A stretch of DNA of 8,113 nt, taken from Pseudomonadota bacterium. GTDB taxonomy: Bacteria; Pseudomonadota; Alphaproteobacteria; Rhizobiales; Xanthobacteraceae. Below are positions 1-5,979 of the stretch, one piece after another. The position numbers were made by a program, and so were the translations under genes. Position 1 is the first letter of the stretch; each line of letters begins with the position of its first letter. The notes beneath the pieces are model-generated. The model was not told where the DNA came from, did not search any database, and was given only the letters and a program-made list of their open reading frames with translations. The DNA is taken from assembly GCA_023430245.1 (NCBI GenBank), contig JAEZBA010000400.1, positions 1 through 8,113 of the forward strand, read 5' to 3'.

Positions 1-1335
1 CGGCGTCACATAGTGCGAGTTGGCGTAGATCTTGATGAATTCGAGATCGTCCTGCTTGTGGCCGGTGAGCGGATCGAACTCCTCGATGTTCTCGACGGTG
101 TCGCCGAACAGATTGATGCGCCAGGCGCGGTCTTCGTAATGCGCAGGGAAGATGTCGATGACATCGCCGCGAACCCGGAAAGTGCCGCGGGTGAAATCGT
201 GTTGCGTGCGCTTGTACTGAAGCGCGACGAGATCCGCGATCAGCTGGCGCTGGTCGATGCGCTCGTTTTTCTTCAGCGCGAAGGTCATCGCGGTGTAGGT
301 GTCGACCGAGCCGATACCGTAGATGCAGGACACCGAGGCGACGATGATGACGTCGTCGCGCTCCAGCAGCGCGCGCGTCGCCGAATGGCGCATGCGGTCG
401 ATCTGTTCGTTGATCGACGAATCCTTCTCGATATAGGTGTCGGTGCGGGGGACGTAGGCTTCCGGCTGGTAGTAGTCGTAATACGAAACGAAATATTCCA
501 CCGCGTTGTCGGGGAAGAAGCTCTTGAACTCGCCATAGAGCTGCGCCGCCAGCGTCTTGTTCGGCGCCAGCACGAGGGCCGGGCGCTGCGTCGCCTCGAT
601 CACCTTGGCCATGGTGAAGGTCTTGCCGGAACCGGTGACGCCGAGCAGCACCTGGGTACGGTCGTGGCGCTTGGCGCCGTCGACCAGTTCGGCGATGGCG
701 GTTGGCTGGTCGCCCTTCGGTTCCAACTCGCTCTTGATCTCGAGCCGCAGACCGCCTTCGGATTTGTCCGGGCGGGGCGGACGATGCGGGATCCAGGCCT
801 GCTCGGCGAATTCCGGGCGTCCGGTGCGCAGCAGATTCTCCAGCGCGGCGTTGGAGGCAGACGCACCAGTGACGCCGCGGCCGAGATCGATCTCATCCGG
901 ATTTTTGACGCGGCGTTTGCCGACCGACGCGCCGGGCAGCGGCGCTTCCTCGTCGTGGTCGAGCCCGAGTTCCTTCGCCAGCGCCGGATCGAGGCCTGAG
1001 ACCGGCGGCCCGTCGAATGGTGAGCGCGCGACATAGCCGGATTGCGGCTTCTCGCGGAACGCGTCTGGCGTGGAATTGCGCGCGGTATGCTCGCCGCGGC
1101 GGTCCGCCCTTCGGTCGAAGGAATTATCCGGCGGTGGCTGGAGCCCGGTTCCCGCGCTGAAACCCGTTCCCGAACCGATGCCGGCGGTGCCGCGGCCGAT
1201 GCCGGGGTTGAGCAGATCGTCGAGCGCGCGATCTTGTGCGGGCGCGTCCGGCCGGTGCGCCTTGGCGCGGGTGGGCCGTGCGTAATCCTTGGCCTTTTTC
1301 GGCGAGCTGCCGGACTTGTCGGGAGATTTGGGCAT
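1..1335 (-). CDS. uvrB: UvrB, excinuclease ABC subunit B (3' part beyond the left edge), with a long N-terminal extension
   Basis: UvrB is the damage-verifying helicase-like subunit of the UvrABC nucleotide excision repair nuclease. It takes DNA from UvrA and recruits UvrC. The window holds its first 445 codons. The core begins near residue 200 with ELEPKGDQPTAIAEL. It has a Walker A motif, GVTGSGKT, at residues 232-239, then LAPNKTLAAQLYGE, then the damage-probing beta-hairpin signature YFVSYYDYYQPEAYVPRTDT at 281-300, and RGTFRVRGDVIDIFPA at 383-398. The last residues, HYVTP, match the equivalent point in E. coli UvrB, so roughly 420 residues lie outside. The core normally starts within about 10-15 residues of the N-terminus, so about 195 residues here are extra. 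They are basic, Pro/Gly-rich and apparently disordered, with a Gly/Ser/Thr-rich stretch at 45-64. The ATG at 1335 is the only ATG or GTG start in frame before the core. It lacks a clear Shine-Dalgarno. I saw no LexA box of the GTTC-N7-GTTC type upstream. Confidence 0.97.
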   Translation of the reverse strand, partial: MPKSPDKSGSSPKKAKDYARPTRAKAHRPDAPAQDRALDDLLNPGIGRGTAGIGSGTGFSAGTGLQPPPDNSFDRRADRRGEHTARNSTPDAFREKPQSGYVARSPFDGPPVSGLDPALAKELGLDHDEEAPLPGASVGKRRVKNPDEIDLGRGVTGASASNAALENLLRTGRPEFAEQAWIPHRPPRPDKSEGGLRLEIKSELEPKGDQPTAIAELVDGAKRHDRTQVLLGVTGSGKTFTMAKVIEATQRPALVLAPNKTLAAQLYGEFKSFFPDNAVEYFVSYYDYYQPEAYVPRTDTYIEKDSSINEQIDRMRHSATRALLERDDVIIVASVSCIYGIGSVDTYTAMTFALKKNERIDQRQLIADLVALQYKRTQHDFTRGTFRVRGDVIDIFPAHYEDRAWRINLFGDTVENIEEFDPLTGHKQDDLEFIKIYANSHYVTP

Positions 1336-1380
1336 GCCCCGGCAATATGGGCGGAGTCGCGCGGCGATAAAAGGGCAGGC

Positions 1381-2637
1381 TCAGTGCAAAACCCGCTCGT
1401 TCGCCGGCTCCTCGTGCACCGCCTCGTCCAGCACGGGATCGCCGAACGCGATTTCGGCCAGGTCGACCGCACGCTTGTGTTCCTCGTCATCAAGTACGCC
1501 GGCTTCGTGCAATTCGTCGAGCAATTGCACCTGCTCCTGCGGATGCAGCAGCGGATCGGGTTTTGCGAGCGCGCGCAAGGCAATGAGGCGCCGGTCGGCG
1601 ATGGCGGACACGATCGCGTCGTACTGGCCGTCGCGGATCAGCAGCACACCGGGCCAGGGTCGCGCGATCCGCAACTGCGTGAGCCATGGGATAACAGCCG
1701 CTGCGCAGAGCGCGAACAGCAGCATCGGCCCGAAATCCACGATCGCGCGCCGCAGCCCGATGCCGCCGACGTAATGGTCTGCCGGATGGCCTTGCTGGAT
1801 CCCGCCTCCCCAGGTGACGATGATGGCTCCGACCCACAGGAACAGGATCACGGCAAGCTCGACCTGGCGGTCGGTTTCCTCGTGCATCGCCGGTTCGCGC
1901 AGGCTGCGGTATTCGGCCGTGAAGCGCTCGCTGCCATTGAAGAGCGTGCGCCGGCTATAGGCGAAATGCGTGGCGTCGAGCGTCAGGTCGATGCGGGTCG
2001 CGAGCCGACGCTGCGTGAATGTTTTCGGCGCGGGCGCGGCCGGCTCGTCCGGCAAGAGGCTTTGCGTAGCCTGCGGCAGGAGGTCGGCCTGCCGCTGCAT
2101 GAAGGCGTCGCGCGTCATGACGCCGTTCTCGACCAGCCAGCGCAGCCGGCGCAGATAAGTCCGCAAAGTCAGGCCGTCGGGTGATCCGAGATCGCGGTTC
2201 AGTGTCTCGGCGCGGCATGACTCGAGCTTGCCGACGATCATGTCGTGCTGCCTGTCGTCGAGGACGAGGATGTTGAAAGTGCCGGCCGGGATCGCGGTGT
2301 AGCCGACGTTGCGCCATCGCCTGGTCAGGATCAGTACAAGCGCAGCGGCGAAGGTCACGCCGCCATAGAGCGCGAACAGGACCAGCGGATCGGCGTTTCC
2401 ACGGAAGGCGGCGAACAGCGCCAGACCGCTGAACACGAACAGCGTCCAGCGCAGATCGCGATCCGGATCGATCATGGCCACATAGGACGAGCGCGGGGCG
2501 ATCGCATCGTAGCCGACCGTCTCCTGCAGGCTCGCGTCCTGCTTGCTCGTGACGCTGTAGTCGAGCTTGCGGCCGAAAGCGAAGCGCGTCTTCAGCCAGC
2601 GGCGATGCTGGGACAGGATTTCCTTGGATTCAGGCAT
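1381..2637 (-). CDS. Four-helix membrane protein with two tandem SHOCT-like modules, function unknown
   Basis: I do not recognise a named family for this 418-residue protein. It looks like an integral inner-membrane protein with four hydrophobic segments at about residues 64-82, 85-105, 258-277 and 303-322. There is no cleavable signal peptide. The two halves are related. Each has a polar, strand-rich stretch, a pair of membrane helices, a short strand block (NILVLDDRQHDMIV at 122-135; GVLLIRDGQYDAIV at 330-343) and a helical hairpin (LVENGVMTRDAF at 168-179; LHEAGVLDDEEH at 376-387). The strand and hairpin blocks line up at a constant offset of 208 residues. The hairpins resemble SHOCT motifs, short helical C-terminal segments known from oligomeric bacterial proteins; that match is by eye. 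The start has a GAGG 5 nt upstream. The gene lies 45 bp before uvrB on the same strand and may be co-transcribed with it. Any link to DNA repair is only inference. Confidence 0.8.
   Translation of the reverse strand: MPESKEILSQHRRWLKTRFAFGRKLDYSVTSKQDASLQETVGYDAIAPRSSYVAMIDPDRDLRWTLFVFSGLALFAAFRGNADPLVLFALYGGVTFAAALVLILTRRWRNVGYTAIPAGTFNILVLDDRQHDMIVGKLESCRAETLNRDLGSPDGLTLRTYLRRLRWLVENGVMTRDAFMQRQADLLPQATQSLLPDEPAAPAPKTFTQRRLATRIDLTLDATHFAYSRRTLFNGSERFTAEYRSLREPAMHEETDRQVELAVILFLWVGAIIVTWGGGIQQGHPADHYVGGIGLRRAIVDFGPMLLFALCAAAVIPWLTQLRIARPWPGVLLIRDGQYDAIVSAIADRRLIALRALAKPDPLLHPQEQVQLLDELHEAGVLDDEEHKRAVDLAEIAFGDPVLDEAVHEEPANERVLH
1453..2565 (-). repeat. Internal tandem duplication within the membrane protein
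   Basis: Protein-level repeat. Unit 1 covers residues about 25-187 and unit 2 about 225-395. Matched landmarks are Q130/Q338, D132/D340, I134-V135/I342-V343 and G172-V173/G380-V381, all exactly 208 residues apart. Upstream of the membrane helices the register shifts by a few residues. The copies are diverged, so this is an old duplication. Confidence 0.6.
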
Positions 2638-2803
2638 TCGCGCCTCGCACGGGACATGTGGCGCGCAGAGTGACAGAGCCCGCCCATATTGTGGTTAGCG
2701 CGCGGCGCTGTTTCGCGGACAGGGTGGAGGAACCGTAAAGGCGATACGCGAGACTTAATGGCAGCCCTGCGGCCGTCGTGGCGCGGCTCCGCTCAGAACC
2801 TTC

Positions 2804-2827
2804 ATCGGCATCAATCACAAGGCCGAT
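2804..2827 (-). terminator. Weak hairpin just past the dioxygenase stop codon
   Basis: Six-base arms (ATCGGC at 2804-2809 and GCCGAT at 2822-2827) enclose a 12-base loop, starting within the stop codon of the dioxygenase. No T-tract follows, so intrinsic termination is doubtful. The rest of the 189-bp gap down to the membrane gene shows no gene or convincing promoter. Confidence 0.2.
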
Positions 2828-3783
2828 CAGTTCCTCGTTTCGTAATTGGTGGTGAAATCTGCCGGCGGCTCCGGTCCCCACAGATAGAACGAGTCCTCGT
2901 CATCGTATGTCCCCGCCTCCCAGAGCTGGGTCGCCGGGATGTAATCGATGTCGGCGGAATATTCGGCGAAGCTGCCCCACGGATCCCGGACATAGTGGAA
3001 ATAATTCGAGCCCAGCACATGGCGGCCGAGGCCCCAGCCTTTGGTGTGTCCTTTCGAGGCCATATGCATGGCGCCGAGACCGATTTCGTCGATCCCGGCC
3101 ACGTCCCAGCTGCAGTGATGCATGCCCGGCGCATCCGCCTGCGCGAAAGCCAGGATGTGGTGATCGCTGCCATGGATCGAATGCATGAACGCCGCGAGTC
3201 CTGTGCTATCGGACAGCCGCAAACCGAGCACGCGGGAATAGAATGCCGTCGCCTCGTCGACATTGGTGGTGAAGGCGAGCAGGTGCGACAGACGGCGCGG
3301 CCTCACCACCGGCGCCTTGACGCGTGCGCAGGCGCCCATCACGCCGTCCGGCGACGACGACCAGACACCGCTCATCTTGGAATCGGGCGAAACCTTTGGC
3401 GCAACCTTCACTTCGACCAGCAGGCCGGCCGGATCGCGACACCACAGCCCGTTGCTTTCCAGACCGAATGGAGCGTCGAGGATCTCGACGCCGTTCTCTT
3501 CCATGCGCTCCTGGAAATAGGGCAGATCCTCGGCATAGCAGCCGAACGAAAGGTGATGCAGCCGTTTGGCCGGGCCTTCGACCACGCGTCCCCAGCAATG
3601 ATCGCCGCCGGCGCTGTACAATTCCAGGCCGTGGCGCGCGTTGCGGACATCGAGACCGAAGTCGCCGTAGAATTGTTCCGCGACTTTCAGGTCCGGGACT
3701 GCGAGCACAAACTGATCGAGCGAGTGAACGCCGACTTCTCCCTCATGCACGGAGGGCTGCGCAATGCTTCGGATTGTTGTCAT
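2827..3783 (-). CDS. Type I extradiol ring-cleavage dioxygenase (VOC superfamily, catechol 2,3-dioxygenase-like)
   Basis: Predicted soluble 318-residue, Fe(II)-dependent enzyme that opens a catecholic ring next to the hydroxyls. It has two VOC domains, about residues 17-128 and 163-283, and the length is normal for the family. The C-terminal domain carries the expected 2-His-1-Glu iron ligands: H167 (RLSHLLA), H223 (GMHHCSWDV) and E274 (WGSFAEY). H208, H255 and Y264 fall at the same distances from H223 as His199, His246 and Tyr255 fall from His214 in catechol 2,3-dioxygenase XylE, using numbering from memory. The segment GRHVLGSNYFHYVRDPWGSF is a near match to the extradiol signature. The N-terminal domain has no metal ligands (Q24 sits at the His position), as is usual. 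The start is supported by AGGGAG 9 nt upstream. The substrate cannot be read from sequence, and no other aromatic-degradation gene is in the window. It is divergent from the GGDEF gene. Confidence 0.9.
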   Translation of the reverse strand: MTTIRSIAQPSVHEGEVGVHSLDQFVLAVPDLKVAEQFYGDFGLDVRNARHGLELYSAGGDHCWGRVVEGPAKRLHHLSFGCYAEDLPYFQERMEENGVEILDAPFGLESNGLWCRDPAGLLVEVKVAPKVSPDSKMSGVWSSSPDGVMGACARVKAPVVRPRRLSHLLAFTTNVDEATAFYSRVLGLRLSDSTGLAAFMHSIHGSDHHILAFAQADAPGMHHCSWDVAGIDEIGLGAMHMASKGHTKGWGLGRHVLGSNYFHYVRDPWGSFAEYSADIDYIPATQLWEAGTYDDEDSFYLWGPEPPADFTTNYETRN

Positions 3784-3792
3784 GGCCGTTTT

Positions 3793-3808
3793 CTCCCTGC
3801 GAAGCAGG
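3793..3808 (-). promoter_or_regulatory. Hairpin overlapping the dioxygenase Shine-Dalgarno
   Basis: On the minus strand CCTGC-TTC-GCAGG forms a 5-bp GC stem closed by a triloop (3808-3796). The 3' arm runs directly into the Shine-Dalgarno AGGGAG (3798-3793), which lies 9 nt before the ATG at 3783. The stem could partly hide the ribosome binding site. The structure is visible in the sequence; a regulatory effect is inferred. Confidence 0.35.
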
Positions 3809-3956
3809 CTAAGCGGCGGCCGCGGCGGGATACTTTACCTAGCTCAAGCTCATGGAGCGTGGCAGGATGCGAAAATCAAAGAGCGGAGTGGTCCGCCCCA
3901 ATAATTTACCGCTGCTTTTCGTGAAAATACATGCGCCATCCTCGCCGCGCGTATGG

Positions 3957-3962
3957 TGTCAA
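3957..3962 (-). promoter_or_regulatory. Candidate -35 element (TTGACA) for the dioxygenase
   Basis: A perfect TTGACA reads on the minus strand. The hexamer 17 nt downstream (ATGGCG) is a poor -10, so only the -35 half is convincing. If used, the leader would be roughly 145 nt and would include the hairpin at the Shine-Dalgarno. Confidence 0.22.
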
Positions 3963-4015
3963 ATCGGTTAATTGCGCGGAACCGGTTGGACACGCTTTGC
4001 TAATCGGGAATCACA

Positions 4016-4021
4016 TATACT
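4016..4021 (+). promoter_or_regulatory. Candidate -10 element (TATACT) for the GGDEF gene
   Basis: TATACT differs by one base from TATAAT and sits 45 nt before the ATG at 4067 in the most AT-rich part of the divergent region. The best -35-like hexamer, TTGGAC (3986-3991), is 24 nt away, which is too far. The -35 is therefore unresolved. Confidence 0.28.
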
Positions 4022-4034
4022 AGGGCGTATTTCG

Positions 4035-4047
4035 CGATTTGAAATCG
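4035..4047. promoter_or_regulatory. 13-bp perfect palindrome, possible operator
   Basis: CGATTT-G-AAATCG has 6-bp arms around one central base. It would lie just downstream of the transcription start predicted from the TATACT at 4016 and 20 bp before the GGDEF start codon. This is a typical place for a repressor site. No second copy was seen in the window. Confidence 0.3.
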
Positions 4048-4066
4048 TCCGTTTCCGCAGACTCAA

Positions 4067-5569
4067 ATGGCACATCATCACATGGACGACGTCCAGCATA
4101 CGCGCGGGCGAAACGACGATGCCGAGATGTTCGATCTCGCGCCGGTATCGCTCTGGCTCGAGGATTACAGCGCGTTGAAAGCGCTGTTCGATCAATGGCG
4201 CGCCGACGGCGTGACCGACCTGCATGCCTATCTTGCGGACGATTCTTCGCGGGTGCAGCAATGCTCTGCCTGCATCCGGCTGATCAAGGTCAACCGCAAG
4301 ACCCTGACGCTGTTCGAGGCGAACGATGTCGATCACCTCACCGAGAATCTCGCGACGGTGTTTCGCGACGATATGCTGACCACCTTCGTCGACGAGCTTG
4401 TTCAGCTGTGGGAAGGCAGGTCGCATTTCTCCTGTAGCACAGTCAATTATACATTGTCCGGTCGGCGGCTGGATATTCAGCTCAACGGCGCGATCCTGCC
4501 GGGTCACGAGGAGAGCTGGGATCGGGTTCTGGTCTCGATTGAGGACGTCACCGATCGCGAAAATGCCCGCCGGAAGATGACCGCGAGCGAGAATTACGCC
4601 CTCGGCCTGTTCGCGCATTCGCCGGTGTCGCTGTGGGTCGAGGATTTTTCCGGCGTAAAGAAACTGCTCGACGAGGTGCGCGAGCGCGGCATCACCGACT
4701 TTCGCGTCTTCACCGACGTGCATCCGGAATTCGTGACGCGCTGCATGAGCGAAATCCGCGTCCTGGACGTTAACCGCCGCACGCTCGAATTGTTTGGAGC
4801 GCCCGACAAGGCAGCGCTGCTAAGGGCGCTGCCCGATGTGTTCCGCGACGATATGGAGACGCATTTCCGTGAAGAGCTGATCGATCTGTGGGACAACAAG
4901 CTGTTCCAGCTGCGCGAGGTGGTGAATTATGCGCTCGACGGAACCAAGCTGAACCTTCTGCTGCAATTTTCCGTCCTGCCCGGCCGCGAGCACGACTGGT
5001 CGCTGGTGCAGGTCGCGCTGACCGACATCACCGCGCGCAAGAAGGCGGAAGCCTATCTCGAATATCTCGGTACGCACGATGTGCTGACCAAGCTGTACAA
5101 TCGGTCATTCTATGTCGACGAATTGAACCGGTTGGAGCGCAAGGGTCCGCATCCGGTCACCATCATCATGGCAGACCTGAATGGTCTGAAGAACGCGAAC
5201 GACGAATCCGGACATGCCGCGGGCGACGCGCTGTTGCGGCGCGCGGGGGAGGTGCTGAATTCGGTGATCGAGAAGCCGGCCTATGCCTGCCGGGTCGGGG
5301 GCGACGAATTCGCGATCCTGCTGCCGGAGACAGAAGCGGCGGCCGGTGAGGAATTGATCCAGACCATTCAGGATCTGGTTGCGATCAATAACACCTTCTA
5401 TCCGGATATGACCCTGAGCCTGTCGATGGGGGTCGCGACGGCCGGCCATGGCGAACGGCTGGAATTCGTGGTCAAGCGCGCCGACCTTGCGATGCTCGAG
5501 GCGAAACGCCAGCACTATTTCGAAACCGAGCACGACCGGCGCCGCAGCCCGGCGATGCGCGCGAGTTGA
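4067..5569 (+). CDS. PAS-PAS-GGDEF protein, probable diguanylate cyclase
   Basis: Predicted cytoplasmic sensor enzyme of 500 residues that makes the second messenger cyclic di-GMP from two GTP. Two PAS-type sensor domains (about 20-168 and 180-328) are followed by a short linker helix (ITARKKAEAYLEYLGTHD) and a GGDEF domain (about 333-485). The catalytic features are intact: D370 with LNGLKNAND for metal and nucleotide, GHAAGD at 382-387, and the signature RVGGDEF with GGDEF at 411-415. The RxxD inhibitory site that normally ends six residues before GGDEF is absent (E402-A405 is EKPA), so feedback inhibition by product is not expected through it. There is no membrane segment and no EAL domain. 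The PAS subtype, with PVSLWVEDFS near its start, is one I recall from many bacterial and archaeal sensor proteins; its ligand is unknown. The frame is closed by a stop at 4040. Neither ATG 4067 nor ATG 4082 has a strong Shine-Dalgarno. Confidence 0.95.
   Translation: MAHHHMDDVQHTRGRNDDAEMFDLAPVSLWLEDYSALKALFDQWRADGVTDLHAYLADDSSRVQQCSACIRLIKVNRKTLTLFEANDVDHLTENLATVFRDDMLTTFVDELVQLWEGRSHFSCSTVNYTLSGRRLDIQLNGAILPGHEESWDRVLVSIEDVTDRENARRKMTASENYALGLFAHSPVSLWVEDFSGVKKLLDEVRERGITDFRVFTDVHPEFVTRCMSEIRVLDVNRRTLELFGAPDKAALLRALPDVFRDDMETHFREELIDLWDNKLFQLREVVNYALDGTKLNLLLQFSVLPGREHDWSLVQVALTDITARKKAEAYLEYLGTHDVLTKLYNRSFYVDELNRLERKGPHPVTIIMADLNGLKNANDESGHAAGDALLRRAGEVLNSVIEKPAYACRVGGDEFAILLPETEAAAGEELIQTIQDLVAINNTFYPDMTLSLSMGVATAGHGERLEFVVKRADLAMLEAKRQHYFETEHDRRRSPAMRAS
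4136..5059 (+). repeat. Tandem duplication of the PAS sensor domain, period 480 bp
   Basis: Residues 24-171 and 184-331 align with no gaps at an exact offset of 160 residues (480 bp). Landmarks are PVSLW at 26 and 186, VFRDDM at 98 and 258, VNY at 126 and 286, and LPG at 144 and 304. A hand count gives about 40% identity. Short stretches are also nearly identical in DNA, for example around 4358 and 4838 (gtgtttcgcgacgatatg versus gtgttccgcgacgatatg). Confidence 0.88.
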
Positions 5570-5581
5570 TCCTTCGCGCCG

Positions 5582-5602
5582 GGAACGACGGACTAGTCGT
5601 CC
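5582..5602. terminator. Weak hairpin in the convergent gap
   Basis: ACGAC (5585-5589) pairs with GTCGT (5596-5600) around a 6-base loop and can be extended by GG/CC with one bulged A. It lies between the convergent stop codons and includes the TAG of the minus-strand gene. Neither side has a proper T-tract, so it is at most a weak bidirectional terminator. Confidence 0.22.
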
Positions 5603-5979
5603 TTTGGAAGTGCATCACAGGCGACACTCGGATCGTAGTGATGCAATAACAGGTAGTCGCTCCAGCCATGCTGCCCTTCGCACATCACCATGGACGATTG
5701 TCTCAATGCGTCCCCGTCAGCACCATCATAGAGTTCCGCCTGCAGCCGCTGCCATAGCGTGCGGCGGTCGCTCGTCGCAAAATTGGCGTTCACATAGGGG
5801 CGTTCGTCGTCGCCTTCAACGAACGAGAAGCGGCTGACGATGCCCGTATCGAGTGCGATGCGTTCGCAGATACTGCGTATCGCCGTCAGGTCGAGACCGG
5901 GGGCGCGGTCCGGATGGATTTGAAGGCTGAAATTGGGTCCAGTAGTGCCGCCATTGGCGCTTTGATTGGTCATGGTCAT
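5593..5979 (-). CDS. Small conserved-looking protein of unknown function, coupled to the upstream reductase
   Basis: I do not recognise this 128-residue protein. It is a soluble, mildly acidic protein with no signal peptide or membrane helix. The first 20 or so residues look disordered. Then come a helix (LTAIRSICERIALDTG), strands (IVSRFSFVEG; RPYVNANFAT), a helix with W76 (TLWQRLQAELYDG), and strands ending in a striking GWSDYLLLHHYDPS at 105-118. Cysteines are at 38, 100 and 121, with no CxxC or zinc-binding pattern. The start ATG (5979) overlaps the stop of the upstream reductase gene as ATGA, which points to translational coupling. The frame stays open upstream to 6189, but that part is Arg-rich translation of the other gene's opposite frame and is excluded. 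A second ATG at 5973 is possible. Function in partnership with the reductase is inferred only from the coupling. Confidence 0.72.
   Translation of the reverse strand: MTMTNQSANGGTTGPNFSLQIHPDRAPGLDLTAIRSICERIALDTGIVSRFSFVEGDDERPYVNANFATSDRRTLWQRLQAELYDGADGDALRQSSMVMCEGQHGWSDYLLLHHYDPSVACDALPKDD

Noticed and set aside
1336..1380. LexA (SOS) box for uvrB
   Set aside because: No GTTC-N7-GTTC or its complement was seen in this gap or in the gap upstream of the membrane gene.
600..1583. 327-codon minus-strand frame overlapping uvrB and the end of the membrane gene
   Set aside because: The translation is Ser/Arg/Pro-rich low-complexity, overlaps clear UvrB motifs, and spans two real genes.
13..2184. 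Long plus-strand open frames opposite uvrB and the membrane gene (13-999 and 1042-2184)
   Set aside because: They have the same exact-register antisense relation to genes supported by motifs. Their own translations are Arg/Asp-rich without domains.
2630..2881. 83-codon minus-strand frame across the dioxygenase/membrane-gene gap
   Set aside because: It overlaps both neighbours in another frame, and its translation has no recognisable motif.
2689..3924. 411-codon plus-strand frame opposite the dioxygenase
   Set aside because: It is antisense to a gene with an intact catalytic site, and the extension into the flanks shows no ribosome binding site or domain.
3968..3983. CtrA-like site (TTAA-N7-TTAA) in the divergent region
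   Set aside because: Only the first TTAA half is present; the second half reads GAAC.
3978..4005. EcfG general-stress promoter (GGAAC-N16/17-CGTT)
   Set aside because: GGAAC is present at 3978-3982, but there is no CGTT at the required distance.
3968..4723. 251-codon minus-strand frame opposite the first PAS domain
   Set aside because: It is an antisense shadow of a well-supported PAS-PAS-GGDEF gene.
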